From positions 36,896,935-36,960,934 of the forward strand of contig NC_058338.1 in the NCBI RefSeq assembly GCF_905475395.1: a stretch of DNA of 64,000 nucleotides, read 5' to 3'. How positions within the stretch are numbered: position 1 is the stretch's first letter; each line of letters starts with the position of its first letter. Origin of the DNA: Chrysoperla carnea. Lineage: Eukaryota > Arthropoda > Insecta > Neuroptera > Chrysopidae. Of the stretch, positions 50,230 to 64,000 are shown piece by piece. Below the pieces are notes generated by a model that was given only the letters and a program-made list of their open reading frames with translations, ran no database searches and was not told the DNA's origin. Made by a program: the position numbers and the translations under genes.

Positions 50230-53200
50230 ATGAGCAGTGGCGTTGGCAGTGCAGGCGATATACGCAAAACTGGTGGACCTCCTCCGCCTGATAAGCATAT
50301 GGTACATTGGTTTCGTAAAGGTTTACGTTTACATGATAATCCATCGTTACGGGAAGGGCTTGTTGGGGCAACTACATTCCGTTGTGTATTTATATTAGAT
50401 CCGTGGTTTGCTGGATCATCTAATGTTGGTATCAATAAATGGCGGTATGTTTAATTGTATTCTTTTATATCAATCAATGAGTTTGATCTAATAAATAAAT
50501 AAAATTTGATTGTTTTGACTTTGTTGCGGAATTTTTAAGTTTATGAATAGGCACATTTACGATTCGTACGACTGAGATCGATCACTACTTAACTACGCAG
50601 TTTACAAAAGACACATATTGGAGTGGTTTTAGATCTTTTTTGGAAGATAAATTTACAATCTTACTTATTGGTTTTCACAAACTGGTAGAAATTGCAAGTT
50701 TACGGTGACATAGCTTTTAAATAACAAAAGTATATGAAATCAAAAAAGATATTCACAAACTATTGCATAAGTCGCCATTTGGATTACGTCATGGCTGGAA
50801 AACCGGGTCATAACTACACATAAAAGTGTAAAATACTCCCTTGTGTAACTTAAATATTTGATGAAGGCCAATTCTCTAAAAGACGAGAGAATTCGGTTCT
50901 GCATCCAACTAAATCTTAAGGACCACTCCACCGTTACTAATCTATATTGTGTCTTAATCTTTGGTTTCTACTTTGGCAAGAATATAAACTGTAATTTGTA
51001 TATTCGCCGGTGCACGGCCTCTTCATCATCGCTCTCCTAAAAATATTGCCGAGAAAAAAAATCAACTGAATATTTATTTTATTTTTTCGACAACTTCACT
51101 GATAAGCAACTATCTATCTCTCTTATTTAAATTTAATTATTATTATGCAATTTTAATGACATAATGATGTTAGAATATTGCAATTTGGCGTCTTTAAATA
51201 CTTTATAACTGAATTCCGTCCTTGATGTAGATAATTACTACTTGCTTATCCACGCTTAATTTACCTATCGAATGCCAATTTATATGTTATTAGGCCTTAC
51301 CTTACACGATCAATATTATTAAAGCGATATTTTGACGCAATGTATGGTAAAAGTCGATTACTTCTAGTATAATCGAAGTGTGTTGCGTCCGCTTAAAAAA
51401 AATATTATCCATTGCTTGATTTGAAATTGATGTAATAATATTGATCGTGAAAGGTATGCTTTTAAGCAGGTTCTATTTGTATTCGACTTTTCCCATACAT
51501 ATTGCTTCACTAATATTAATCGTGTAAGATAGACCCACATTTTCTTCAATATTTTTTCCTCAATATTATTGCTTCAAAGCATAATTCAAACGATCAATAT
51601 ATTGATAAATATCGATATTGGCAGGCCATAGTATACTTTGTACTATATTTCAATAGGGGATCGGACTAAATTTTTTTTATCACTTCAGATGAAGAATTCT
51701 CACTTCACGAATAGAAAAGTGAAGTTGGCTTTTGAAAATCTTTACTAGTATGCAAGATATGAACGTTAAAAATTCCTAATTAAGCAAAGAAGAAGATACC
51801 CTAGAGATTGAATATAAAACTTTGTTTTGTTAAAAGGAGATGGGGGCAACCTTTGAATACAATCTTTGATTGCTTATAACTGCTTCGTTTGTTAATCAAT
51901 TTTAATTTCACTTTCAAATTTTGTCATGGTATCAAGCCTAGTTTTACATTGTTATGGGTAATATGGCCAATTCGATATCAGGATTATCCCCTATTACAGG
52001 TTTAAAAGGTTAAGCCCGGGCGGTCGAGTTTTTGAAAATTTTGCCGGACCACCTCGTGGTCAGGGTCGAAAAACCAAAAAATTAGCATTATGATTGCTGA
52101 ATCGCCACCACGATGGATTTGACCTTAGCAACTAGAGTAGTGAGAATTGATTTCGTCCATGATCTTAGTGTTTCTTGGACTTTTCAGCTTATTTTTTTGG
52201 TATCACGATAAGAAATCAGTTGTAAAACTTTTATATTCATTCTATTTAAGTCACGTTCGTGCAAAATTTTCATGTTTCCTCGTTTTGTTCAAGTCATGCC
52301 TAGGTAAAATTTTTATGTGTGTACCTTGTGATTAAGTGTTGATATAGACACTTAAGGATTAATGCTAAAACAAACTGACTTATAGGTCAAACCTATATGT
52401 GAAAAGGAGGGCTAGAGGGACGCAAATAAAAAATTTATGTCTAAAAATTGGGTGGATAACTATTAGTTTTTTAAGAAGAAGGCTAAAAGTAAATATACCT
52501 TTTCAGTTTTAAGTAATCACTGTTTCTCATAGAATGTAAAATATTGTACTTGTTTGACATTGATGAGTTATGAATAGGTAAATGGTAAATTGCGTGTGTT
52601 TACCGTGTGCGTAATTGATTGTTGGCTCATCTATTAGTCACAATTTAAATTAATTACTCACGGTTTCGGTTAATTATTTTAAAAAATGTTACCCATCCCC
52701 CTGTATGACTATGCTAATTTTCAAATCGATATTCCTATAAATGATGAAAGTATTAGGGTGTCTTCATCTTAAATGCGACACACTGTATGAACTTTTATGC
52801 TTATTTTGAATTAGAGGATAAGAGTACCTAAAATACTTCCGTGCAATTCTGAAATATCCTGTATTAGTATTTTACGATTTGAACTCATATTTTGAAAACG
52901 TGGTTGTACAATGCCAATTTTTGAAAACACAACCTGTAGACTTACAAACATATTTTATGAAACCCTATAGTAAAAAATATTTTCAATAACACTACAACAA
53001 CAAACAGTAACATAATAATATATTTTATTTGTTATATCATATTTTATTTATTTACTTTACAATTAATTAAGTAATATTTAATATTTCCTTGTACAATAAT
53101 TTGCATTGTACTTTTAAACTACAGAAACAAACTTTAATCCTGTATGGGTAGCAGTGGCGGATTTAAAAAAATATTGTGAGCAGCAAAATATTGTGAAAAT

Positions 53201-56200
53201 ATACCAGTAAAGTCATATATTTCTTATTATTAAATGTAATGGATAGCCGTATGATTTTAACCTCGGCATCCAGGGCCAGTCAATGAATCTTTATAAACTG
53301 TGCGACTGCATTGTTTAAAGGTCACTTAAAGAAATTAAAAACAAAAATTTTTGCGATCTTACTCAGGACGTGGGAGCTATCCCTCCTCGGGAGTGGAAAA
53401 ATTTATGGTGAAACTTTCTTTTTAGTCGAGTAAAGGAATACATAAAATAGCCATTCTTAGAGAGTCCTCAATAATACCTGCGATTTTGATGATTTCAAAA
53501 TGATTTTTTTTGTATATTATTTAAAATCAGAAACATTTCAGAGAGGGAACAAATCTGGAGGGGCGATAGGCAATGTCGCGACTGATATATCGACGCCCAG
53601 CCTAAATCGCTAATAATAGAAGTTAGAAATTTTGAGAGAATATTGATTTTATACTGTAGGTGTCATTTAAGAAAGGATTTTTCGAAATTCATTCCCTAAA
53701 ATGGTGAAATAGGGGATGAAAATTTATATGAAAATATATACAAACCGTTATTTTTGAGTTCACTACTTAACCGATTTTAAAAATTCTTTCACCTATAGAA
53801 TGCTACATTTGAAGGATGTGCTTTTTTTTGGTGGCAACTTCGTTCAACTGGAATTATAACCATTAATTTTCATTTCGAAAAAGATTTTCGAATATGTAAT
53901 TTCTTTTCAACAATTTTGCAAAAGATGTTAATTGAAATAACGAATAAATTAAAATTACTTATTATTTATTTATGTTTCCAAGTTTTAAATTGCAAAAATT
54001 GTATCAAATGCTTACATAGCAGTAAGAAAAATTTATAATCAAATTTATTCAAATATGAGAAACAGTGTTTAATCAATATAATTAAAACTGTGCTAATAAA
54101 ATTTTTTATGATTATTACAAAATAGCGATTATGAGAAAATCGTCACAATTCATCTGATGGAAAATGATATTAATTTGTACAAATTTGTAAAAATCACTCA
54201 GCCAATACAACTTTCATTTATTTAAGTTCTCATAGAAGTACAATTGCCATTTTGTATGCTGGAAAGCTGTATAATCAAAAAATTCAAAATTGCGTTAGCT
54301 AAAAGTTTTGTTTTAAACTGAAAAAAGCATATAATTGAATTAATAAAAAGCATCGCTTGTTCTAATGATAAGACACTGTTATACAATGCATATATGTCAT
54401 ATGCAAGGTATACGAAGTTTAGTTTCATGTTTGTTACGCTAAAAATATTGATGCTACGCACAAAATTTTGGTCTAGGTGTTCATAAAATCACCTAATTAG
54501 TCCATTTTCGGTTGTCCGTCTGTTCGCCTGTTTACTCGATAACTCAAAAACAAAAAAGATAAGAAGCTGAAATTTTTACAGCGTACTCAGGACGTAAAAA
54601 GTGAGGTCGAGTTCGTAAATGAGCAACATAAGTCAATTAGGTCTTGAGACCGTATGACCCAATTTGTAAACCGTTAACATAGAGATAGAACAAAAGTTTA
54701 AATGTAAAAAATTTTTTCCTTATCAAAAAGTAAACAACTTTTGTTTGCTACATTTTTTCGATAACATCACCGTTTACCCGTGAGGGCGCAAATTAACAAT
54801 TAACTCAGTCAGTTGTTTGTTTTTACTTGTTAAATTTATATTTTGTTACCATTAATAAATTTATAATATTCAGTGATTTAAATTTGCATCATTTATTTTT
54901 GTTGTATATCTATTGAGATCATCTCAATTTGGTGCAATAAAGTATATTTTAAATTTAAAGTTTGAATTGTACACGATTTTCAAAAAGTATCAGAACCCCC
55001 TTTAATCGAAGAGGGAAGTGATTCTACCCTTGAATTTAACCTTGATGTTAAAGGTCATTTAGAAATAAACTCATATTCAAAACTCGGGTCTGTCTGCAAA
55101 GATTAGCTCGATTAGATCATGGGAAACGGGTTACAAAATTTTTTCGGCAGGCAAGCACGCAGACACCACTAATTAAAAGAAAGGGAGTAAAAACATTATT
55201 ATGCTATAATAAATTGTATGACTCATGTTAGATAAGAGACAAAAAATTTTTATATAGAAGTCCAATGCTGCGTTAAATCGGTGCTGTGCACCATGGAGTG
55301 CGAGTGAAAATCACATATAATGAGAATGAGAGTACAATTATGTGAGTGCGAGTGAAATAGAAAGCTATCGAAAGTAATGGATTTCTAATGACTTCTATAA
55401 TTATTTATCTCTTTTCTGCCCACGTGTGATTGATGCAACTAAAATTTGTGAATGTATACCTACGTCATTTATTTATCAGTATAGTAATATGTAGAGAAAG
55501 ATGGGGAAAATGGGAAAAAAAAAATTTGTTTGCCTCACTACCACTTATGCTTCATTTCAGTGTGCCCCATGACCCAAAAAAGGCTTGGAAATTTTAAGCA
55601 TTTGAATATCGGGATTTTATTATGTTAAATATTACGAAAAATATTTACTAATAATTAAACATACGAACGCTCAACAGAAAAATGTCGGTGTGATTTAATA
55701 ATTCCGTGAAATTCGTTTCCCAATTTTTTGGAACAAAAATTAATGAGTGTGCCCCGTGTTTCTCTATGCCCTATATTCCCCTACTTGCATGCATATAATT
55801 ATTATACACAAATGAATAATTTGGCGCGTGTAGCTAATATCCAGTTAAATTTTGTAATTGTTTTTATTGCAATATCACAAATGCATAAAATACTATTAAA
55901 ATAATTTTATTTCTCTACATTGACAGATACGTCATCAAAAATGTTGTTTATTATAGAGTTTTCTATGAAAATTTGCATTGTAACATAAAGAATATTGCAT
56001 TTTTAGTAATAGTAATAGTAGTTTTGGTGGGTAGGGTTTTAGTTTTTCTTTCATAAACACAAAGTGAGAAAGAAAATACACACGGAACATTTTGCCGATG
56101 TAAATATTCGATGTCTTTCATTGAAAAAATATGTCTGTAATTTTACCTTTAAAAACTTTATTACATTTTTGTCCCCTTTTTTGACTTACCTTCTTATTAA

Positions 56201-59200
56201 GAAAGGCTTATGAGCTCAAGCCCATAATGCCCAGCACCAAAATCCGACTGCAGTAATTTAAAAAAATTTGTGTTTACTCTCTTCAAATTCAAAACTCTCC
56301 TTTTCTACACTACATCTTGCTGCAAGTCAAATCGACATTAATAAATCTTTTCATTACAATTACAATTCATAATTATTTCGGGCAGACAGTAATAAGTTGA
56401 TACAAAGATACAAGATATTTGTTATTCATTTTATCACTTTTTTTTTTGACATAAGTGTCCAAAACAAAAGGTAATCACTATTTAAAATGAAAAGGTCTAT
56501 ATAACCGCATTTTCAGTTAGAAATTTAAAGTTGAATGAATAATTTGTTGGGAATTATCATAAATAACACCAGCAGATAAATATATAAACTTTTTCATTTC
56601 GACTTAAGCAATATACTTACATAAAAGTTCGAAAGTAACAAGTATAAGTACGTTCAATAATCCGGCTCCTCCGCGCAAGTTTCACTAAAACAAACCTCAG
56701 TATTCTCATTCCCTTTTTATTTATTATGAACTTTTCTATACAATCTAATAATCCGAACATTTCAATAATCGGACACCCTCCGGTTTTTAACAGTACCGAT
56801 TAGTGAGATTCTTTTGTATATACATATCCATGTAGGCTGGATAGGCCTAGGAAACAGCAAACCTAGAGAGTGATAACCGGTATATCAGAATTTTAGTCTT
56901 AAAATTTTATAAATTCTACATTATGTTTTATAAAAACATTTAGTCAACAATTCTATGGTAATTATAAGCCCATGAAGGGAGGGGGCAGTGCACCTGCTCC
57001 CCTTGATAGAACTACATATTTCTTCAATGACGATGCTCTGGTATTTGTTATCATGATAACACTGAAGATCAATTTTTATTTTATGTTAAAATAGATTTAT
57101 TTCTAGAATTATTAATAAATTGAGTTTTTTCCCTAGAATATTGGGAGACGAATTCATTTAGTTTTACCAATATTAATCAAACCAACAAAATTTTTTTATT
57201 TTTATTGTAAAATTCTTATACTGCTTTTAAAAGGCAAGAGTTTACACAACCTAGAAGAGTGGTTCAAAGACTTAAAAATTAGACTTATTTTTAAATTTTC
57301 TTTTTCAGATTCTTATTACAATGTTTAGAAGATTTAGATCGTAGTCTAAGAAAATTAAATTCACGTCTATTCGTAATACGTGGACAACCTGCTGACGCAT
57401 TACCAAAATTATTCAAAGAATGGGGTACAACAAGTTTAACATTTGAAGAGGATCCAGAACCATATGGCCGTGTACGGGATGAAAACATTACAGCATTATG
57501 TAACGAATTGGGCATATCGGTGGTACAACGCGTCTCACATACGCTTTATAAGTTACACCAGTCAGTATTAAATTTTTTTCTATTTTATTTTTCTAATTCA
57601 TGCAAAAGGTTATTTAAAGATACTGTAAATTCCGCACACACAAAGCTTAAAGCTATTTATTGGGAATTTATTGATAGAAAATATGAAGAGCAATAGAGCT
57701 GAGTAAGCATTTTCATTAGAAGAAGGAATTTCTATTGGTATTTTACTTAAAAACTGGTCAAAACAAGTAGCTGCGCTAATCTCAAATTAAAATTATTTAA
57801 TGGAGCAATATTTTTTTACCAACAGGTTGTATAACTTAGCTTATAGTTATTACTAACAATACATATCAACTGACAAGGATAATTGTTTAAATACCCTGTG
57901 TATAATAGTAATATTTATTGTTTTTACAAAAAAAAGTTACATATACATAGGGTAAAACAAATCAAATTAACTGGCGTCGCTATAATGAGTAGCATCTATT
58001 GTGACGATAATGACAAATTGGCACTGAATCTACGAAATGATTCTATACAAATTCGTACTAATATATAAATGCAAAAGTGTGTTTACATTTTTTATCTTTT
58101 CACGGCCAATCCGCTAAATCGATTTTGATGGGAATTTTAAAACAGTTGGCTTGAAATTCCGGAGACTTCGGGAGACAAACAAAAATTGTCTTTTTATTAA
58201 ATCGGAAGTATGTTTGCTTATTTGTTGTGTTACGATCAAATCTCTGAATCGAAATCGGATATTTATTTTGGGTATATCGGGTATTTCGAAACTGGTATTT
58301 ATTATGTACTGTAGAAAAATATCCTCTTATCCACTCGGGAAAAGTCGAATATAAAATACGTATAAAATTATACATCTTTTAAAATTATATGAAATGGGGA
58401 ATTTAAAATTGTTTTCTGAGGAAACTTTTTTTACTTTTCATTTATTCACTTACAAAAATTTGCTTTAATTTTATGAAACTTTTGAGATTGGGTGTTATTT
58501 TTCCGGATTGTAAAAATTACGCGGAATATAACAATTCATTTTTAGCGACGCCCATAAACACTAATGTTACACTTACACATTGTCGCAATTATTGAATTTA
58601 ATCGAGAAGATTTTCAGGTATGTAAATTAATTATTTATCTATTGTTTTTTTCACTATTCAACATCATAGACGCGCACTTTTCTCGATGGCTTTATTATTC
58701 TAATTTTAAGTTATCTTTTAAGCGTAATAAGTTAACGCGCTTTTACTGATTCTCTACTTCTAATTGCTAACAAACAATAGAAAAAATTCTTGCTTCCAAA
58801 AACTTTTTTCTTTTCGATCCTTGATTGTTCAAAAACAATATATGCAAATTTTAAAATTAAGCTAAAAGCACGAGAAGTTACATAGATGTTAGTACATGTC
58901 GCGTACTTAATAACGGTGTCTATTAAAGGGCAAACAAATTTTATATTTTAAATCGCAAACCCTTTATTACACATTTTTCTTATTCGGGGGATTCGACTCT
59001 TCTGTTACTTCTCGTCGGACGCATAGGAATGCTCTGCGCTGGTTGTTTGTTTCAATTAGCTATTGATGTCAGTCAACTTCATTCAACAAGTTAAGTTTTC
59101 AAAGTAGTTTTGTGTGTGTAATCTATGTTAAATTGAATTGAACCGTATTTAAATAAATTATTTTATTCGCACGGATAAATACAATCTTTTTCCCTGTCTA

Positions 59201-62200
59201 TCCATTTATTGCTCTAAATTTATTTGCCTTTTTATCAAATTGTTTTTGCTTGTCGGTTTACCATTATCGTAAGTATTTATCGTTATATATAAAAACGTAT
59301 ACAAAGAAAGAATCTACCCCGCGTTTTAATAATTTCTAATGAAAATGGGTTCAGTTATATTAAAAAGTATTTAAGCAAACTAATCTAATGCAACTTTTAC
59401 AGATTCCAAACCAGTTACAAATAATTTTAGATGTTTATTATTGCATTATGTGAAACAATCTCTTTGTTTGTAAAATGATCATACCAGGCTTTCATTTTCC
59501 TACCAAGTGGAATCGTGCACAGCTTTAACACCTAGAAATAAATAGGTGGTTTGCACTATTATAGAAAAACGTATATCCCAAAACAGTTTTGTTATTAGTT
59601 GTTACATCTGTGCACAGTTCTAATAAATTCTAGATTTATTGTTAATCTTTTCAAGCGATAGTTTTACATTGCTTTAAAATTATAATACTTTTCCTTACTT
59701 AAATTTAAATAATAAATGTATATTAATCGTCAGTTATGAATTTTTATTTATTTACAGAATTATTGAAAATAATGGAGGGCAAGCACCACTCACATATCAT
59801 CAGTTTCAAGCTGTTATTGCTAATATGGATGCTCCATCAGCGGCTGAAGGTGGAATCACCCAGAAAAATATTGGTAATGCAACAACACCATTAACTGATG
59901 ACCACGATGATAAATATGGTGTACCGACATTGGAAGAATTAGGTATTTCATTGTTTTAATAATTTATATCACTTATCGCATATGTATTCAAAGCCGAAAG
60001 TCTATAATCTTTAGCGGACTAGCGGAGGTGTCAAGTCTGGTGTCTTATTTAGCTTTAAAAAAACAGTTTAATAAAAATTTGCAAAGTAAATATATCTAGA
60101 ATCTTGTTCAGATTTTAAATAATATTGTGTTTTTGGTTTTGCAGGTTTTGAAACTGAAGGTTTATTACCACCAGTATGGCAAGGTGGTGAGAGTGAAGCA
60201 TTGGCTCGACTGGAACGGCATTTAGAAAGAAAAGCATGGGTTGCATCATTTGGCCGTCCAAAAATGACTCCACAATCATTATTGCCATCACAAACTGGAT
60301 TATCACCATACCTTAGATTTGGTTGTTTATCTACACGACTCTTCTATTACCAATTAACTGATTTGTACAAAAAAATAAAAAAGGCATGTCCACCACTCTC
60401 ATTACATGGTCAATTATTATGGAGGGAATTTTTTTACTGTGCTGCAACCAAAAATGCTAATTTTGACAAAATGATTGGTAATCCAATTTGTGTGCAAATA
60501 CCATGGGATAAAAATGCTGAGGCGTTGGCAAAATGGGCTAATGTAAGTTAAAGATTGGTGTATTTTTAAATCCCAACAAGAAACAGTGTTGTTATAAGTT
60601 TGAAGCATCTCTCTGCCTGTAGTTCTCAAACAGCAAGGGGGTCATTTCAAGGCGATATTTTTATTTGAAAATTGATTTATAATTGATAAGATATTATCAA
60701 TTGATAATAATCTCGATATTTATCAAACGATAATCGATTAATAATTCTACTATTTAAAATTAAAACTAATTGATCAAATAATTTTTATCAGAAATTATGA
60801 AATTATTATCAATAATAATAATATCACAATAAATTTTGCTGTTTTATGTTTGAGTTTTTTTTTTTTTTTTTTTTATATTAATGTTATTTTAATAAATAGG
60901 GTCAAACTGGTTTTCCATGGATTGATGCAATTATGACTCAATTAAGAGAGGAAGGTTGGATTCATCATTTAGCAAGACATGCAGTCGCTTGTTTTTTAAC
61001 TCGTGGTGATTTATGGTTGTCTTGGGAAGAGGGAATGAAGGTATTTAGTCAAATAAATAATTATAATTGAATATTAGTTAACATTTAATTAACGCATATT
61101 TTGGTATTTATAGGTATTTGAAGAATTACTTTTGGACGCAGACTGGTCAGTAAATGCTGGTATGTGGATGTGGCTATCATGTTCATCATTTTTCCAGCAA
61201 TTTTTCCATTGTTATTGTCCAGTTCGTTTTGGAAGAAAAGCTGATCCAAATGGTGATTACATTAGGTAAGCATAAGTTGCAAAGAAAATGAATAAAACAA
61301 GTGAAAACAAACAGTTGACTGAGTTAATTGTTGAAATACCCTGTATAGAAAGTGCCGAATGCCAGTGCTTGGATTATTTTTTAAAAGTTAGAATGTTTTA
61401 ACTTTTTTCGAAAATATTTCACAAGATCACTACTTGCAAATTTTGCAAAGCTACTTGCAAATTTTCTTACTCCCTATCTTTTATAATTTTGGAGAAAATG
61501 GACACCAAAGTTTTGATCTAATTTGCGCCCTCACAGACAAACAGTAATGTTTAAAAAAAAAAAAATTCAAACAAAAGTTGTTTATTTTTTTATTAGGAAC
61601 ATTTTTCATATTTAGATTTTTGTTCTATCTCTAACGGTTTACAAGATTGGTCCTACGAACCCAAGACCCAATTGATCAATGTTGCTCATTTACGAACTCG
61701 ACCTCATTTTTTACGTCCTGAGTACAAAGGCAATCGGAAATGGAATAATTAGCTGATTTTATGAGCACCTATACCAGAAATTTGTTCGTAACATCAATAT
61801 TTTTGAGCGTTACAAACTTGATTCAAAACTTAGAAAACCTTGATATATATTTTATACAATATTCATTTGTATCTAATGGATTTCCCATAATTGAGTAGTA
61901 GATTAGCCAAATTTCCCTTTCCATAACCAATTTTTGTTGCTTTTAAAGGTTTGGGCTGTTTTACGTTTGCTCTTCTACCTGCTTCATCTTAGTTGCTTAA
62001 TCAACTTTTTATTAAAAAAAACTTTCATTTTAAAATTTTTGCTTGATTTCTCATAATAGAAAACGGCAGTTTAATCAATTAAACGTTCCTTTAATTATAA
62101 TTGACATACTGTCGCTGCCGGAATTTAAATCCAACGACATTGAATGCCTTAACTTTCTCGGTCACTTAGCTGATTACTTAACTTTTTATTTCATGAATGA

Positions 62201-63752
62201 TTTATGCCATAATTTGCTTGAACTACATTCGACAATGTTACAATAAAAATGTTGAATTAACATAATTATTATATTTGCTATTTTCAGACGATATTTACCA
62301 GTACTTAAAAACTTTCCAACACGTTATATTCACGAGCCGTGGGTAGCACCTGAATCTGTACAACGTGCAGCCAAATGTATTATTGGTAAAAATTATCCGT
62401 TGCCAATGGTCAATCATGCAGTAGCTAGTCGAATTAATATACAACGAATGAAACAAGTCTATCAACAATTGGCCAGATATCGAAATGACGATGCTGAGAA
62501 AAAAAGTAAATATATTATATATTCATTTTATTGTTCAAATTTTTACAAAAATTTTTTTAAACACAGTTTGATATTTTATGTTCCGCTACTAAGAGTAGTA
62601 ATTACTGTTAGCAGTTTCAAAAAAATAATTTAACCCTTTTCATGAAAAATATATTGGTCTCGACATTTTGTAAAAAATGTAAAAATCTTGATAAATTGAT
62701 AATTAATATTCGAGGAGATAAAGCATCATCCAATTTATGAACCTTGACCGTCTGTAGTTTTGTAAATTTAAGCTTTTGAGACAAATGGGAACATTTTTTT
62801 ACCAGTTTTACAATTTTGTCCAAAAAAAGTTACCACTAAAATTGGAGTGACACATAGTCCAAAAAGATTTGCCCAAAAACCAAATATAAAAGTAATTTAT
62901 AAATTAAAATAATTTATTATATATTATAAAATATTTATCTTATATTCTGTTCTTAAAATACACGTCTCACCAATTTAAGAGCGAAGTTACATCTTTTTGT
63001 AAAATTAAGTTTAGGTGGTCATCTCTTACATACGGTCAACGTACCGAATATGTATGATTAAAAACCTCTTTAATTGTCCAGGATTTTTGACACGCTCAAA
63101 ACTACTAATTTCAAAATTGTCATATTTAATATCATACAGTCGTCATTTTCACTTGTTTAAATGTCAATTTTAATTATTGTATTATTTTACAGATTTAATA
63201 AACGTAGCAAATCAACGACAAAATATGGTTGCAATGAGTCCATCACCAAACACCGTAATGTCAAGTATTAATAATTCATACAATCTGGCTGTTAGTCAAA
63301 AACAATCAAGCATACCAAACAATAAAACAGAATCAGCATATAATATTGCATCAGAACAATACAATACAGATTATAATCAACAGCAAAATCAACAAACTAG
63401 TCAACACCAACAATTTTATACAATTGTCCAAACAAATCACTCAATAAACACATTCACTGAATCGTTAAATAATCAACAAGAACAGTTTAAACAACAACAT
63501 CACCATCAACAAGAACAACAACAACAAAGTAATCAGGAACAATATGAGAACACACGACAAACATATTGTGAACCAATGAAACAAAGTCCAATAAATACAC
63601 AACATAATTACGATTATATGAGAGAAAATCGTAACAATTTTTGCAATGAACCAATAAAAAAAAGTAACTTACATAATTTCTGTGAACCAATGAAGCATTC
63701 GCCAATGGTACAAATCGAGCAGGAATCTTATAAACAAAATTATCAAGTCACG
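50230..63752 (+). CDS. cry2: Type 2 (mammalian-type) cryptochrome, 3' end outside window
   Basis: Eight exons join in phase: 50230-50444, 57309-57560, 59758-59942, 60145-60542, 60900-61040, 61114-61265, 62288-62505, 63193-63752 (donor GTAAGT follows). They encode 707 residues so far. Insect CRY2 represses CLOCK:CYCLE transcription in the circadian clock. An N-terminal photolyase domain ([36 protein letters not shown]) is followed by the FAD-binding fold ([55 protein letters not shown]). The Trp-triad positions are kept, and Asn411 is the type 2 flavin-facing residue. [19 protein letters not shown] is the PER-binding helix. The tail (exon 8, about 521-707) is Gln/Asn-rich. I chose the Met at 50230; an in-frame ATG at 50143 would add 29 residues unlike the family. 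Confidence 0.94.
50445..57308. other. cry2 intron 1 (6.9 kb)
   Basis: The longest intron in the window separates the start exon from the rest of cry2. It holds an inverted family A copy at 54390-54835 and a short inverted pair (ACGATCAATATTATT near 51305, AATAATATTGATCGT near 51434). Otherwise it is AT-rich with no coding exon seen. Confidence 0.55.
54390..54835 (-). repeat. Dispersed repeat family A, minus-strand copy in cry2 intron 1
   Basis: The reverse complement reads in family order: ACAAGTAAAAACAAACAACT and GAGTTAATTG, then CTCATTTACGAACTCGACCT, then the TAATTAGGTGATTTTATGA block and CGTATACCTTGCATATG. It shares the TAACCGTGAGGGCGC-type junction with 18763-18780. Confidence 0.65.
57561..59757. 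other. cry2 intron 2, nothing further recognised
   Basis: 2.2 kb between exons 2 and 3. Open frames here are short and AT-rich with no family signature; no repeat partner was found. Confidence 0.45.
61288..61865 (+). repeat. Dispersed repeat family A, longest copy (cry2 intron 6)
   Basis: It begins ACAAGTGAAAACAAACAGTT, with GAGTTAATTGTTGAAATACC and CTGTATAG, passes GCAAATTTTCTTACTCCCTA and GCTCATTTACGAACTCGACC, and ends CTTGATATATATTTTATAC. It is about 575 nt and has no open reading frame of note. Confidence 0.7.
62506..63192. other. cry2 intron 7
   Basis: 687 nt of AT-rich intron separating the conserved CRY core from the Gln-rich tail exon. No coding content or repeat recognised. Confidence 0.5.
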
Positions 63753-64000
63753 GTAAGTGCAATACAAATTTTATTTTAAAAAATCCCGGACAAATGGGTT
63801 TTTTTCCTTGTAGCTATGCCCAATCTGAATCGATTTTCTTAAAACATAGCTTAGAACACTCTCGATTAAATTACCTTTCAAATAAAATTAAAAAAAAAAA
63901 ATCAAAATTGGTCCATCTGTTTAGGAGCTACGATGCCACAAACAGACACGTCAAACTTATAACACCCCTTTTTTGCGTCAGAGAGTAAATAGGTTAATTT
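63753..64000. repeat. Start of cry2 intron 8 with dispersed repeat family C, copy 2
   Basis: After the GTAAGT donor, 63849-63980 carries TTAGAACACTCTCGATTAAA, ACCTTTCAAAT, GGAGCTACGATGCCACAAAC and TATAACACCCCTTTTTTGCG, matching 34836-34990. Confidence 0.55.

Noticed and set aside
63487-63705. Val/Asp/Tyr-rich minus-strand open frame
   Set aside because: Complement of the Gln/Asn-rich CRY2 tail.

Overview
The window looks like a piece of an AT-rich insect nuclear genome. Every coding region is split by short GT-AG introns with T-rich acceptors, and the proteins are clearly metazoan. The gene set (mammalian-type cryptochrome, heparanase, an RNF168-type ligase, a Spd-2/CEP192 scaffold) fits a non-drosophilid insect. 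The order cannot be fixed from sequence alone. I resolved six protein-coding genes by joining exons with phase-consistent splice sites. No transposase or reverse-transcriptase gene is visible.

Layout. 168-2938 (+): the last five exons of an SREBP transcription factor precursor, its C-terminal regulatory domain; the 5' part lies outside the window. 3933-7870 (-): complete eight-exon UFSP2, the Ufm1-specific protease, tail-to-tail with SREBP. 9724-20946 (+): complete twelve-exon Spd-2/CEP192 centrosome scaffold, head-to-head with UFSP2 across about 1.85 kb. 22637-29507 (+): complete ten-exon heparanase (GH79) with both catalytic glutamates. 29508-38269: 8.8 kb without a recognisable gene but with several foldback/MITE-like structures. 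38270-42310 (-): complete three-exon RNF168-like E3 ubiquitin ligase. 42311-50142: 7.8 kb of repeat-rich intergenic DNA. 50230-63752 (+): type 2 cryptochrome (cry2/cry-m), eight exons, with at least one further 3' exon beyond the right edge.

The genes do not form a pathway: lipid homeostasis, UFMylation, centrosome, heparan sulfate turnover, ubiquitin-dependent DNA damage signalling and the circadian clock are represented by one gene each. The non-coding sequence is shaped by repeats: inverted-repeat (foldback) elements, one 258-bp tandem duplication, a minisatellite-like unit at three loci, at least three dispersed repeat families, and one tRNA-derived SINE-like head.

I found no convincing previously undescribed system. 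The most useful points for follow-up are the complete RNF168 ubiquitin-reading architecture, a stop-free 66-nt intron in heparanase, the Gln-rich cryptochrome tail with a repeated motif, and a block of alternating inverted motifs at 46345-46704. All exon joins are my own manual predictions from sequence, not transcript-supported.
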